Positions 32,446 through 43,560 of a stretch of DNA of 64,000 nucleotides are shown piece after piece. The translations under genes and the position numbers were made by a program. The notes beneath the pieces were generated by a model. It made no database searches and was not told the origin of the DNA. It was given only the letters and a program-made list of their open reading frames with translations. Source of the DNA: Jaltomata sinuosa. Taxonomy: Eukaryota; Streptophyta; Magnoliopsida; Solanales; Solanaceae. Each line of letters opens with the position of its first letter. Position 1 is the first letter of the stretch. The DNA lies in the NCBI GenBank assembly GCA_003996215.1, contig QJPP01001642.1, forward strand, positions 186,001-250,000, given 5' to 3'.

Positions 32446-34554
32446 TGTGACACCCCAGAAACATATCCAGCTATCTAAGTTAAAAAGTCTCAGAAAAATT
32501 CATGTTCCAGGGACCACGAGTCAAGTACACGAGTCGTGGGTGGTTCTATGAGTCGTAGAAATGACTCGTGAACCCAGTGCTGCAGACCATCCTCAGGTCT
32601 GAGGACCACGAGTCACTTCCACGACTCATAAAAGTTTCTACGGGTCATTCTGTTGACTCGTGGGATCTCATCAGAGGCCAACCAAATTCCCCGACTTCCA
32701 CGAATGGGTTCCACGACTCGTGGAAGCTTCCACGAGTCATCATGTCGAGTCGTACAAAACCTTCTACAGGTTGACATCTTGAACAGTTTCCACGGTAAGG
32801 AACCACAAATCGTGGTTGGGTCTACGAGTCGTAGACTCCACCCATAGAACCTGAAGCCGACCCTTTTAAGATAATTTTCTTAATTATTTTCCAGGGGTAT
32901 TTTTGTCATTTCTTACCCTTTTAACTACTAAGTGAAGTCATTTTGACTATTTCTAGTAGGGTTTTCACCCATATTATCGTAAGTATCTCTTACGTTCCTC
33001 ATTCTTCACCCAAAAGGGAAAAGTTCCTCTCAACCTTCAAGTCTCCAAGCTCCAAGTCAAGCCTCCTAAGTCTTTTCCATTGAAGTGGGTTATCTTCATC
33101 TAAGATATGTGGGTCTTCAACAATGAGTTCCTCTCACCCTTGTGCCCAAAATCCCCAATCCTTATTTTGAATTATGAACTTATAAAATTAGGGTTTTGAT
33201 CTAAAATTGGGGAAAGTTTATAAAATCAGTTTCTATTTTTAAATTCATGGTTTCCTATTGATTATTCATGATTTAATTATGATTATCTTATTGGTTTTAA
33301 GAGCCCAAGCATGAAAGTTGATTTCTAGCACGAAACTATGAAATTGCATGTTTTCAAGAGAAACTTGGCATGATTAGATATCATGACCTTTATGTATTTA
33401 TGAAATTGCATGCCTAATTGTTCAAGTATGAATTTAGAAAGAAAAGCATGTTTTGAATTATGGCTATGCTAAGCTTTATGAACTATGATATGAAAGTTGC
33501 ATGATGCCCGATGTGTTTTCATGTTTTATGAATAAGATTTGGCATGAGAGTATGCCATATGAAATTATGAGCTATATGTGCATGTTTTGGGAGTAGTATT
33601 TAGCACCGAGTTGGATGGGGTGAGAGTACCCTTCGTCCTAGAAACTACGTTGCCAGCGTAGGTTATGATATGATATGATATGTGCCTTCGAGGCTTATGA
33701 GAGTGCATCCACGTCTTTATGTATGGTGTCCTTGCCTTAGCGCAGCATATGATAGATTTGCCAAATTGGGTTATATAGTTGGGTATGGTGACTTGTTCCT
33801 TAGCAAGGTTCAAACTCAGCTTTGCTAACTAGGGTTATATAGTTAGATTCCATGTAGCTCACATGGTCTCATGTCGGTTATAAGAAACTCCCTTATGTAT
33901 GTTTTCAAGTTTTCTAAGCTTTATGAACTCTTTTATGAACTCCTATTTTTTGAAGGTGGCTCTTGCCTCATGATTTAGTTTTTCATTATGATATTTTCTA
34001 ATGATACCCTATTACGAATGAATTATGTTCAAGTACGTTTTAAAGCACGATTTCAGTTGTTAAAGTATTCTTAGCATGTTTTCTTCATGTTCATGCATTG
34101 CCCGCATACTTAGTACATTCCATAGTACTAACGCATATTGCGCTTCATCCTTTGATGATGCAGATTCAGGTATCCCTTCATAGTTATGTGGCTAGGATTC
34201 CCGGCTACTCTCAGTCAGCTTTGGTGAGTCCTCATGGTTTGAGGTCTAGACTTTACTCTAGCTCATATTTTCCCTTTTCTTCTCAGATTGTCGAGTTAGT
34301 TGGGGTATTGTCCCATCAACTCATTATGCTGATTTTAGAGGCTTTTCAGACATAGATGTTATCGAATGATCTTTGGGTTGTAGTCCCTATTTAGTACTCT
34401 ATCTATGATTATACTTCCTATTTTTGATTTCCTTATGATGCTTCCGCTATGTTTTTCCTTATCTTGCTTGAGAATGCTATGACCAAGGGTTAGCTTGGGA
34501 TCCTCGTAGTCCGAAGTCCCGTGTTACGTCTAGGGGGAACCTCGGGGCATGACA
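32446..34554 (+). repeat. 5' LTR of element B
   Basis: Starts TGTGACACCCC and ends GGGGCATGACA. Contains the CACGAGTCGTG word cluster (32510-32840), then AACCT...CCCTTTTAAG, which may be the core promoter. The rest is AT-rich and non-coding. Confidence 0.93.
32510..32840 (+). repeat. CACGAGTCGTGG palindrome cluster in U3 of LTR B
   Basis: At least ten copies of CACGAGTC or GACTCGTGG in both orientations, including CCACGACTCGTGG at 32711-32723 and CTACGAGTCGTAG at 32822-32834. Two words meet head to head around AAGCTT, giving a perfect 24-bp palindrome at 32715-32738. In the 3' LTR (cluster 39670-40000) the same palindrome is 28 bp long (39862-39889). Confidence 0.85.
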
Positions 34555-34558
34555 AACT

Positions 34559-34570
34559 TGGTATCATAGC
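34559..34570 (+). other. Primer-binding site of element B (initiator tRNA-Met)
   Basis: TGGTATCATAGC, one base from the TGGTATCAGAGC consensus, four bases behind the LTR. A leader of about 190 non-coding bases follows up to gag. Confidence 0.88.
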
Positions 34571-34763
34571 CTTAGGTTCAGGTGTCCTAGGATGTCTGAA
34601 AGCCGCATCGAGTAGAGTCCTTTTCATGTGTGTGAAACGCGCCACACATATTAGGGGAAATCTATTTGGTGTCTTATGAAAACTTCACTTCTTTCATGAT
34701 CACGTCGTGCGATAGAGCTTAAATTTAATGTTCCTCTAATCCTTATCTTATGCATTTTAGACT

Positions 34764-35840
34764 ATGCCTCCTCGACATGCTATGCCTCCCCGAGCCGCTC
34801 GGAATGCTGCTCCTCAAGTTCCGGTTCTCGATGTCACGAATAATGAGTTTAGGAATGCTATTCACTTGCTAGCCCAGAATTTGGCCACTCAGGCCAATCA
34901 GCAGGCTCCTGCCCCTGTCCATCCTCAAGGTGGGGTAGTAGCCCGAGTTTGTGACTTTATCCGTATGAGCCCGCTGGCGTTTTGGGGTTCGAAAGTGGGT
35001 GAGGACCTCCTCAACTTTATTGATGAAGTGAAGAATATCTTTGAGGTTATACAAGTAGTGGGTGTTGATTGTGTAGAGCATGCATCCTATCAACTCAAGG
35101 ATGTATCTCATATTTGGTTCACTCAATGGAAGGAGACTAGGGTGAGGGACGCAGTCCCCACGACTTGGGAGTGTTTTGAGAGAGCCTTCCTTGATAGGTT
35201 CTTTCCCTGTGAGTTGAGGTAAGCGAAGGTGGAAGAATTTATGAACTTGATACAAGGTTCGATATCGGTGCAAGAATATAGTCTAAAGTTCACTAAGTTG
35301 TCTAGATATTCTCCCTCCATGGTACCGGACCTACACGATCAAATGAACAAGTTTATATATGGGGTTTCTGATGTGCTGAAGAAGAAGTTTAGGTCTACTT
35401 TGTTGTTGAGTGATATGAACATCTCCCGACTCATGATTCATGCCCATCAGATTGAGGGTGACAAGCTTAGGGAAGTGGCAAGAGAGAACAATAGGGTTAG
35501 ATTCGAGGGATCAGGTTTTGGTCATCACGAGTCCAGAGGTGGACATCGCATTTCTTTCAAGAAGAAGTCATCAGGGTCCGTTCATTCTTCTGCTAGTGCT
35601 CCTACCCAGGCTCAAAAGCCTCGTCATGATCAGAGTGGTAGAGGGTCTGGTTCCTATTCCCAGTCTCAGGGTAGTGTTACTAAGGAACCTTCCTACCCAG
35701 CTTCTGTTAAGTGTGGGAAGAACCATGTTGGTGACTGTTTGGCCGGTTCAGGTGGTTATTTCGGTTGTGGTCAGGTTGGACATAGCATCAGGGATTGCCC
35801 TTCAGCTAGAAAGGGACAGGGAGGTGGTAGGACTTAGTCT
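34764..35840 (+). pseudogene. Element B Gag with zinc knuckle
   Basis: Starts MPPRHAMPPRAARNAAPQ. Core motifs are FIRMSPLAFWGSKVGEDLL, ASYQLKDVSHIWFTQWKE and FLDRFFPCELR, followed by a TAA at 35220-35222, then in the same frame VEEFMNLIQGSISVQEYSLK and ARLMIHAHQIE-like RNA-binding region. The knuckle YFGCGQVGHSIRDCP has lost its first Cys to Tyr. A stop at 35835-35837 precedes the protease. Apart from two stops the frame is intact over 350 codons. Confidence 0.92.
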
Positions 35841-36465
35841 TCCCTAACAGCTTCAGGAGGTAGACCAGCCCAGCAGGGCACAACTTCTAGTTCTAGTAGT
35901 CAGCGCCAGAATCATGTTTATGCTATGTCCTCCCGTCAGGATCAGGAGAGTTCTCCAGATGTGGTCATCGGTATGTTGAAAGTCTTCTCTCTTGATGTGT
36001 ATGCCTTGTTGGATCTCGGTGCTTCCTTATCTTTTGTAACCCCTTATGTGGCTTGTAAGTTCGAGGTTCATCCTGAAATGCTTTTAGAACCTTTTCATGT
36101 TTCTACTCCTGTTGGTGAGTCAGTCCTAGCCAAAAGAATCTATCAAAATTGCCCGATCTCAGTCCTTCATAGAGTCACTTCAGCGGATCTAGTAGAGTTG
36201 GAGATGACTGATTTTGATATTATTCTTGGTATGGACTTGTTATATGCATGTTATGCCTCAGTTGATTGCCATACTCATGTTGTCAGTTTCAAGTTTCCTA
36301 ATGAACCTGTCCTAGAATGGCAAGGTAGTCCCTCTTCTTCAAAAGGTCACTTCATATCCTACCTTAAGGCTAGGAAGATGATTCCTAAGGTCTACGTTTA
36401 TCATATAGTTCAGGTTATGGACACGGAGTCTGAGACCCTGACTATTCAGTGTTCCTGTTGTGAAT
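35841..36465 (+). pseudogene. Element B aspartic protease
   Basis: ALLDLGASLSFVTPYVACKF contains the active-site Asp-x-Gly-Ala region; STPVGESVLAKRIYQNCPIS, LVELEMTDFDIILGMDLL and VLEWQGSPSS follow. The frame is open from 35925 to 36467, then shifts within the linker (near 36440-36465) before RT. Likely inactive only because of that shift. In the live polyprotein it releases Gag and Pol. Confidence 0.88.
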
Positions 36466-37385
36466 GAATTCCCAGAAGTGTTTTCCGATGATTTGCATGG
36501 AGTCTCTCCCGAGCGGAAGATTGACTTTGGGATAGATCTTCTTCTGGATACGAATCCTATATCCATTCCTCCCTATAGAATGGCCCCCGCAGAACTCAAG
36601 GAGTTGAAAGATCAGTTGAAGGACTTTCTTGATAAGGGTTTCATCAGGCCCAGTATCTCTCCGTGGGGTGCCCCAGTTTTGTTTATTCGGAAGAAAGATG
36701 GCTCTCTTAGAATGTGTATTGATTACCGCCAATTGAACAAGGTCACAATCAAGAACAAGTATCCCATTTCTAGGATTTATGACTTGTTCGATCAGCTTCA
36801 GGGTGCTGGTTTCTTCTCAAAAATTGACCTTAGATCCGATTATCTTCAGCTTTGAGTTTGGGAATGTGATATCTCGAAGACAGCCTTCAAGACTCGGTAT
36901 GGTCATTATGAGTTTGTTGTTATGTCTTTTGGTCTAATGAATGCTCCTGCAGCCTTTATGGATTTGATGAACTGTGTGTTCAAGCAATATTTGGATTCCT
37001 TTGTGATTGTGTTTATTGACAATATCCTTATTACTCTCGGAGTGAGGAGGAGCATGCGGACCACTTTAGGGTTGTGTTGCAAACTCTCAAGGATAGACAG
37101 TTGCTTGCTAAGTTTAGCAAATGTGAGTTTTGGATGCAGTCTTTTGCTTTTCTGGGTCATATTGTGACTAGTGATGATATTCGGGTTGACTCTCAAAAGA
37201 TAGAGGCAGTAAAGAACTGGCCTAGACCTACTTCCCCGTCTGATATTAGAAGCTTCTTGGGTTTGGCTGGTTACTATAGGAGATTTGTGGAAGGGTTTTC
37301 TTCTCTTGCTGCCCCTTTGACCCGATTGACTAAGAAAAAGGTTAAGTTTCAGTGGTTTGACTCTTGTGAGAAGAGTTTTCAGTAA
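36460..37385 (+). pseudogene. Element B reverse transcriptase
   Basis: Linker EFPEVFSDDLHGVSPERKID, then IPPYRMAPAELKELKDQLK, MCIDYRQLNKVTIKNKYPIS and FSKIDLRSDYLQL, where a TGA at 36853 replaces the Arg codon seen in A. MSFGLMNAPAAFMDLMN follows and the catalytic loop VIVFIDNIL, again Asn for the second Asp, with a frameshift directly after it (about 37030). The thumb reads LAKFSKCEFWMQSFAFLGHI and GYYRRFVEGFSS. The FIDN change is shared with element A. Confidence 0.93.
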
Positions 37386-37790
37386 TTGAAGACTAGATTG
37401 ACCACCGCTCCGGTGTTAGTTCTACCCGAGGTCTTAGATGATTTTGTTGTATATTATGATGTTTCTAGGATTGGTTTGAGTTGTGTCTTGATGCAGCGTG
37501 GTAACGTGATTTCTTATGCTTGTAGACAACTTAAGACTCATGAGAAGAACTATCCTACTCATGATATTGAGTTGGCAGCCGTGGTCTTTGCTTTGAAGAT
37601 TTGGAGACATTACTTGTATGGTGTGCATGTGGATGTATTTACCGATCATAAGAGTCTTTAATATGTGTTCACTCAAAAGGAATTGAATTTGCAACAAAGG
37701 AGATGGCTTGAGCTCCTTAAGAATTATGATGTAAGTGTGCTTTACCATCCGGGTAAGGCCAATGTTATGGCGGATGCTTTGAGTAGGTTG
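37386..37790 (+). pseudogene. Element B RNase H
   Basis: PVLVLPEVLDDFVVYYDVSR carries the first Asp, HDIELAAVVFALKIWRHYLYG the second acidic site, and DVFTDHKSL the third, with a TAA at 37659-37661 directly after. The end is LYHPGKANVMADALSR. A TAA at 37383-37385 cuts it from RT. Confidence 0.9.
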
Positions 37791-39374
37791 TCCATGGGAA
37801 GTGTAACTTCTATCGAAGAGGGAAAGAAGGAATTGGTTAAAGAAGTTCATAGGCTTGCTCGGTTGGGAGTTTGCCTTATAGACTCGACCGAAGGTGGTGT
37901 TATTGTGACCAATGGTGCCGAATCATCCTTGGTGGCTGAGGTAAAAGCAAAGCAAGACCAAGATCCCGTTCTTCTTCAGCTTAAGGGTGCAGTTCATCAG
38001 CAAAGGGTTGAGGTTTTCTTTCAAGGGGGAGATGGTGTGCTTCATTATCAGGGTCGCCTATGTATGCCAGATATTGATGGGTTGAGATAACAGATTTTGT
38101 CTAAGGCCCACAGTTCTAGATATTCCATTCATCTGGGTGTCACTAAAATGTACCCTGATCTATGGAAAGTCTTTTGGTGGAATGCTATGAAGAAGGACAT
38201 AGCCGGGGTTTGTGGCTAAGTGTCCTAACTGTCAATAGGTAAAGGTGGAACATCAAAGACTAGGTGGTATGATTCAAGATATTGACCTTCCCACTTGGAA
38301 ATGGGAAGCAATCAATATGTACTTCATTACTGGGTTGCCTCGTACTCGCAGGCAACATGATTCCATTTGGGTGGTCGTTGACCGGATGACCAAGTCATCC
38401 CATTTCTTGGTTGTTACGACTATGGATACATCAGATGATTATGCTAGACTCTACATTTGGGAGATAGTCCGATTGCATGGTTTTCCCTTTTGTATCATTT
38501 CTGATAGAGGTCCTCAGTTTACATCTCAGTTTTGGAAGTCGTTTCAGAAAGGTCTTTGTACTAAGGTGAAGCTTAGCACAACTTTTCATCCTCAGACAGA
38601 CGGCTAGGCAGAGCGTACCATTCAGACTTTGGAGGATATGTTGAGAGCTTGTGTGATTGATTTCAAAGGTAATTGGGATGATCACCTACCTCTTATCGAG
38701 TTTGCCTACAACAACAACTTTCACTATAGCATCCAGATGGCTCCCTATGAGGCACTTTATGGTCGGAGGTATAGATCTCCTATTGGTTGGTTCAAGGTTG
38801 GTGAGGCAGCCTTAATTGGTCCAAATTTTGTTCATGAGACTATGGAGAAGGTTCCGCTTATTAAGGAGAGGTTGAAGACTGCTCAGAATCGACAAAAGTC
38901 TTATGCGGATGTGAGGAGAAGAGAGTTGGAATTTGAGGTTAAGGATTGGGTTTTCCTTAAGGTGTCACCCATGAAGGTTGTGATGAGGTTTGGAAAGAAA
39001 GGAAAGCTTAGTCCCCGTTTTGTAGGTCCTTATCGGATTCTGATAAAGGTTAGTAAGGTTGCTTATGAGTTGGAGTTGCCAATGGAGTTGGAAGCGGTTA
39101 TCCAGTTTTCCATGTTTCCTTGTTGAAGAAGTGTGTTGGTGATCCGAGCTTGATTGTCCCTGTAGAGGATGTGGGTGTGAAGGATAGTCTCACCTATGAG
39201 GAGGTTCCTGTGGAGATCCTTGATCATCTGATTCGGAGGTTGAGAAATAAAGAAGTCACTTCGGTGAAAGTCCTTTGGAGGAATCAGCTTGTAGAAGGTG
39301 CAACTTGGGAAGCGGAGGAGGCCATGAAGGCCAAATATCCTCGTCTCTTTCCTTCCGACTCATTTCCAGCTTGA
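37791..39374 (+). pseudogene. Element B integrase with chromodomain
   Basis: Zinc-binding part near 38105-38235 is frame-shifted (RYSIHLGVTKMYPDLW, then CPNCQ in another frame). Catalytic core: the first Asp is lost (MYFITGLPRT instead of MDFI), the second is in IISDRGPQFTSQF, and the Glu in AERTIQTLEDML lies just behind a TAG at 38605-38607. The C-terminal part has SPMKVVMRFGKKGKLSPRF and, after a shift near 39105-39120, LLKKCVGDPSLIVPVEDV, VEILDHLIRRLRNKE, ATWEAEEAM and the natural stop at 39372. Confidence 0.92.
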
Positions 39375-39594
39375 GGTACTAGTTTCCTCCTTAGTATGTC
39401 CCTTTGATTCTGTTCCATCAGTTCCTCTCATGATTCTAGCATGCATCCATGTTTTACGAAGTTAGTTTATCATGTTTTCAAGTTGAGAAGTTCAGGTTTT
39501 ATGTTTACTCTTTGATTTCCATGTTTTGATATTTGGTTGGGCTATTTCCCCTCAGTTTTCCTTATTTAGTCTTCATTCGAGGACGAATTATCCC

Positions 39595-39607
39595 AAGGGG
39601 AAGATAT
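39595..39607 (+). other. Polypurine tract of element B
   Basis: AAGGGGAAGATAT directly before the 3' LTR, preceded by ATTCGAGGACGAATTATCCC, the same block that precedes the LTR of A. Confidence 0.8.
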
Positions 39608-41810
39608 TATGACACCCCGAAAACATATCCAGCTATCAAAGTTAAAAAGTCTCAGAAAAATTCATGTTCCAGGGACCACGAGTCATGGGTGGTTCCACGA
39701 GTCATAGAAATAACTCGTGATCCCAATCCTGCAGACCATCCTTAGGTCTTATGACCACGAGTCACTTCCATGACTCGTAGAAGTTTCTACGGGTCATTCT
39801 GTTGACTCGTGGAATCTCATCAGAGGCCAACCAAATTCTCTGACTTCCACGAATGGGTTCCACGACTCGTGGAAGCTTCCACGAGTCGTACTGTTGAGTT
39901 GTAGAAGACCTTCTGCAGGTTGACATCTTGAACAGTTTCCATGGTTAGGAACCACGAATCGTGGTTGGGTCTACGAGTCGTAGACTCCACCCGTAGAACC
40001 TGAAGCCGACCCTTTTAAGACAATTTTCTTAATTATTTTCCAAGGGTATTTTGGTCATTTCCTACCCTTTTAACTACTAAGTGAAGTCGTTTTGACTATT
40101 TCTAGTAGGGTTTACACCCATATTATCCTAAGCCTCTCTTAGGTTCCTCATTCTTCACCCAAAAGTGAAAAGTTCCTCTCAAGCTTTAAGTCTCCAAGCT
40201 CCAAGTCAAGCCTCCTAAGTCTTTTCCATTGAAGTGAGTTATCTTCATCTAAGGTATGTGGGTCTTCAACAATGAGTTCCTCTCACCCTTGTGCCCAAAA
40301 TCCCCAATCCTTATTTTGAATTATGAACTTATAAAATTAGGGTTTTGATCTATAATTGGGGAAAGTTTATAAAATCAGTTTCTATGTTTAAATTCATGGT
40401 TTCCTATTGATTTATTCGGAAACAGCCTCTCTACCTCACCTCTGAGGTAGTGGTATGGACTGCGTACACTCTACCCTCCCCAGACCCCACGCTGTGGGAA
40501 TACACTGGGTATGTTGTTGTTGTTGTTGTAATTATGATTATCTTATTGGTTTTAAGAGCCCAAGCATGAAAGTTGATTTCTAGCACGAAACTATGAAATT
40601 GCATGTTTTCAAGAGAAACTTGGCATGATTAGATATCATGACCTTTATGTATTTATGAAATTGCATGCCTAATTGTTCAAGTATGAATTTAGAAAGAAAA
40701 GCATGTTTTGAATTATGGCTATGCTAAGCTTTATGAACTATGATATGAAAGTTGCATGATGCCCGATGTGTTTTCATGCTTTATGAATAAGATTTGTCAT
40801 GAGAGTATGCTGTATGAAATTATGAGCTATATGTGCATGTTTTGGGAGTTGTATTTAGCACCGAGTTGGATGGGGTGAGAGTACCCTTCGTCCTAGAAAC
40901 TACGTTGCCAGCGTAGGTTATGATATGATATGATATGTGCCTTCGAGGCTTATGAAAGTGCATCCACGTCTTTATGTATGGTGTCCTTGCCTTAGCGCGG
41001 CATATGATAGCTTTGCCAAATCGGGTTATATAGTTGGGTATGGTGACTTGTTCCTTAGCAAGGTTCAAAGTTAGCTTTGCTAACTAGGGTTATATAGTTA
41101 GATTCCATGTAGCTCACATGGTCTCATGTCGGTTATAAGAAACTCCCTTATGTATGTTTTCAAGTTTTCTAAGCTTTATGAACTCTTTTATGAACTCCTA
41201 TTTCTTGAAGTTGGCTCTTGCCTCATGATTTAGCTTTTCATTATGATATTTTCTCATGATACCCTATTACGAATGGATTATTTTCAAGTACATTTTAAAG
41301 CACGATTTTAGTTGTTAAAGTATTGTTAGCATGTTTTCTTCATGTTCATGCATTGCCCGCATACTTAGTACATTCCATAGTACTAACATATATTGCGCTG
41401 CATCCTTTGATAATGAAGATTCAGGTGTCCCTTCTCAGTTATGTGGCTAGGATTCCCGGCCACTCTCAGTCAGCTTTGGTGAGTCCTCATGGTTCAAGGA
41501 CTAGACTTTACTCTAGCTCGTATTTTCCCTTTTCTTCTCAGATTGTCAAGTTAGTTGGGGTATTGTCCCATCAACTCAATATGCTAGTTTTAGAGGCTTT
41601 TCAGACATAGATGTTATCGGATGATCTTTGGGTTGTATTCCCTATTTAGTACTCTATCTATGATTAGACTTCCTGTTTTGGATTTCCTTATGATGCTTTC
41701 TCTATGTTTTCCCTTATGTTTCTTGAGAATTCTATGACCAAGGGTTAGCTTGGGATCCTTGTGGTCTCAAGTCCAATGTTACGTCTAGGGGGTAACCTCG
41801 GGGCGTGATA
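39608..41810 (+). repeat. 3' LTR of element B with SINE insertion
   Basis: Starts TATGACACCCC (TG changed to TA) and ends GGGGCGTGATA. Aligns along its length with 32446-34554 except for a 112-base SINE piece at 40418-40529 and a shorter palindrome region. No genes. Confidence 0.92.
40418..40529 (+). mobile_element. 5'-truncated SINE of the Solanaceae TS type
   Basis: Present only in the 3' LTR of B; the 5' LTR has an empty site near 33260. The sequence GGAAACAGCCTCTCTACC, then CTGCGTACACTCTACCC, CCCCAGACCCCAC and TGGGAATACACTGGGTATG followed by (TTG)n is the 3' half of the TS SINE known from tobacco and relatives, as I recall it. The tRNA-like head with A and B boxes is missing. There is no clear target duplication: about six bases of the empty site appear replaced, which suggests imperfect or end-joining insertion. 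Confidence 0.8.
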
Positions 41811-41815
41811 GTATG
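41811..41815. other. Target-site duplication of element B, right copy
   Basis: GTATG, identical to 32441-32445. Confidence 0.93.
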
Positions 41816-43060
41816 GAAGAATTTGACGAGGTTTGTTTTTCTTTAGTGGGTATGGGATCTTACTCTTATCCCTCAAAGAAACTTGATCTCGACCTGAAGA
41901 ACAGGGAAACCCCACCATTTAAACCTTCAATCATTGAACCTCTTATCTTGGAGCTCAAACCATTACCTTCCCATTTAAAGTATGCATACTTAGGTGCTAA
42001 TGAGACCTTGCCGGTCATTGTTTTCAACAAACTAAGCGACAAGCAAGTGGAAGCCTTGCTCAAAGTGTTACAGAAGAATATCAGAGCTCTAGGGTGGACC
42101 ATAGCAGATATCAAAGGTATACCTCCTGGAATATGCATACATAAAATAAACCTCCAAGAGGAAAGCATTCCTTCCATTGAGCACCAACAACCGCTTAACC
42201 CACCAATACATGAGGTGGTAAAGAAAGAGATCATTAAATTGTTGGACGCAGGAGTGGTCTTTCCCATAACCGATAGCACTTGGGTGAGCCCAGTACAATG
42301 TGTGCCAAAGAAAGGTGGAATTACCATGGTTCCAAATGAGAAAAATAAGTTGATCGCACTTAGACCGGTGATCAGTTGGAGAATATGCATGGACTATCGG
42401 AAATTGAATTCTTGGACAGAAAAAGATCACTTTCCTCTCCCGTTCATGGATCAAATGCTAGACCGGTTTTTGGAACGAGGCTTCTATTATTTTCTAGATG
42501 GACACTTCAGATACAATCAAATCTCGATCGCTATTGAAGATCAAGAAAAGAACACTTTCACTGGTCCATATGGAACATTTGCCTTCAAGAGGATGCCCTT
42601 TGGGCTTTGCAATGCCTCGGCCACCTTCCAAAGGTGCATGATGTTGATATTCTCGGACATGGTGGAAGACACCATGGAAATTTTCATGGATGACTTTTTC
42701 TGTTGTTGGAGATGAGTTTAGTGATTGTCTGGAATATCTAGAGGAGGTACTTAAAAGATGTGAGAAGACAAATTTGGTGTTGAATTGGGGAAAATGTCAC
42801 TTCATGGTGAAGGAAGGGATAGTCTTGGGGCACAAGATCTTCGAAAAGGGGCTTGAAGTTGATCAAGCCAAAATTGAGGTTATATCAAAACTACCCCCTC
42901 AAAAAACTGTGAAGGGCGTCCGGAGTTTTCTTGGCCACACCGGGTTCTATAGGCGTTTTATCAAAGACTTCTCAAGAGTGGCCTATCCTTTATGCAAGCT
43001 ACTAGAAAAAGAGGCCAAATTTAACTTTGATGATTATTGCATGAAAGCGTTCCTCACCTT
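41816..43060 (+). pseudogene. Element C reverse transcriptase
   Basis: The first codons continue the protease-RT linker cut at 32445 (LELKPLPSHLKYAYLG). The RT follows: VQCVPKKGGITMV, CMDYRKLNSWTEKDHFPLP, FMDQMLDRFLERGFYYFLDG, NTFTGPYGTFAFKRMPFGLC and the catalytic loop IFMDDFF with both Asp intact (about 42683-42700). A frameshift follows at once (the next frame opens near 42690), then GKCHFMVKEGIVLGHKI and FLGHTGFYRRFIKDFS. The 300-codon open stretch shows only modest decay. Domain wording is typical of Athila/Tat RT. Confidence 0.93.
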
Positions 43061-43560
43061 GAAAGAAAAGTTGACCTGTACTCCTATTATCATTTCTCCG
43101 GATTGGTCAAAACCATTTGAGCTTATGTCTGATGCCAATGGAGTGGCTTTGGGGGCGGTGCTTGGATAACGAAGAGAAAAGCTCTTCCACCCGATCTATT
43201 ATGCGACTAAGACCTTGAACACAGCCTAAACTAACTACATGGTTACAGAGCAACAATTATTGGCTGTGGTGTTTGCTTTTTAGAAATTCAGGCATATCTC
43301 TTGGGAACTAAAGTGGTGGTGCATACTGACCATGCAGCTCTCAGATATTTGATGACAAAAAAATATGCTAAACCCCGACTACTCCGATGGGTGTTACTCC
43401 TTCAAGAGTTTGGTTTTGAGGTGAAGGACCAAAGGGGGTGTGAAAATCAAGTGGCTGACCACTTATCGCATTTGGAAGAAAAGGAACACCTATGGGGGAG
43501 CTTGAAATCAATGACTCATTCCCGGATGATCAAACCTTGGCTGCTTCTCATGGTTTGACA
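43061..43560 (+). pseudogene. Element C RNase H
   Basis: FELMSDANGVALGAVLG has the first Asp. A stop at 43167-43169 follows, then FHPIYYATKTLN, a short frameshift near 43290, VVVHTDHAALRYLM, and NQVADHLSHLEEKE at the end of the domain. Confidence 0.88.

Larger units (their letters stand above)
32446..41810 (+). mobile_element. Complete chromodomain Ty3/gypsy element B nested in element C
   Basis: 9.4 kb with LTRs 32446-34554 and 39608-41810, PBS for initiator tRNA-Met, gag, protease, RT, RNase H, integrase and polypurine tract, bracketed by GTATG. Its proteins are closely related to those of element A (same Gag start MPPR, same IN motifs), though the LTR sequences have diverged apart from their ends. 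The two LTRs differ at only a few positions per hundred bases by eye, suggesting one of the youngest insertions here. Coding regions still carry several stops and shifts. Confidence 0.95.

Noticed and set aside
32510..32840. CRISPR-like array (regular words in LTR B)
   Set aside because: Words are 9-13 bases in both orientations, irregularly spaced, within a plant LTR. Not direct repeats with unique spacers.
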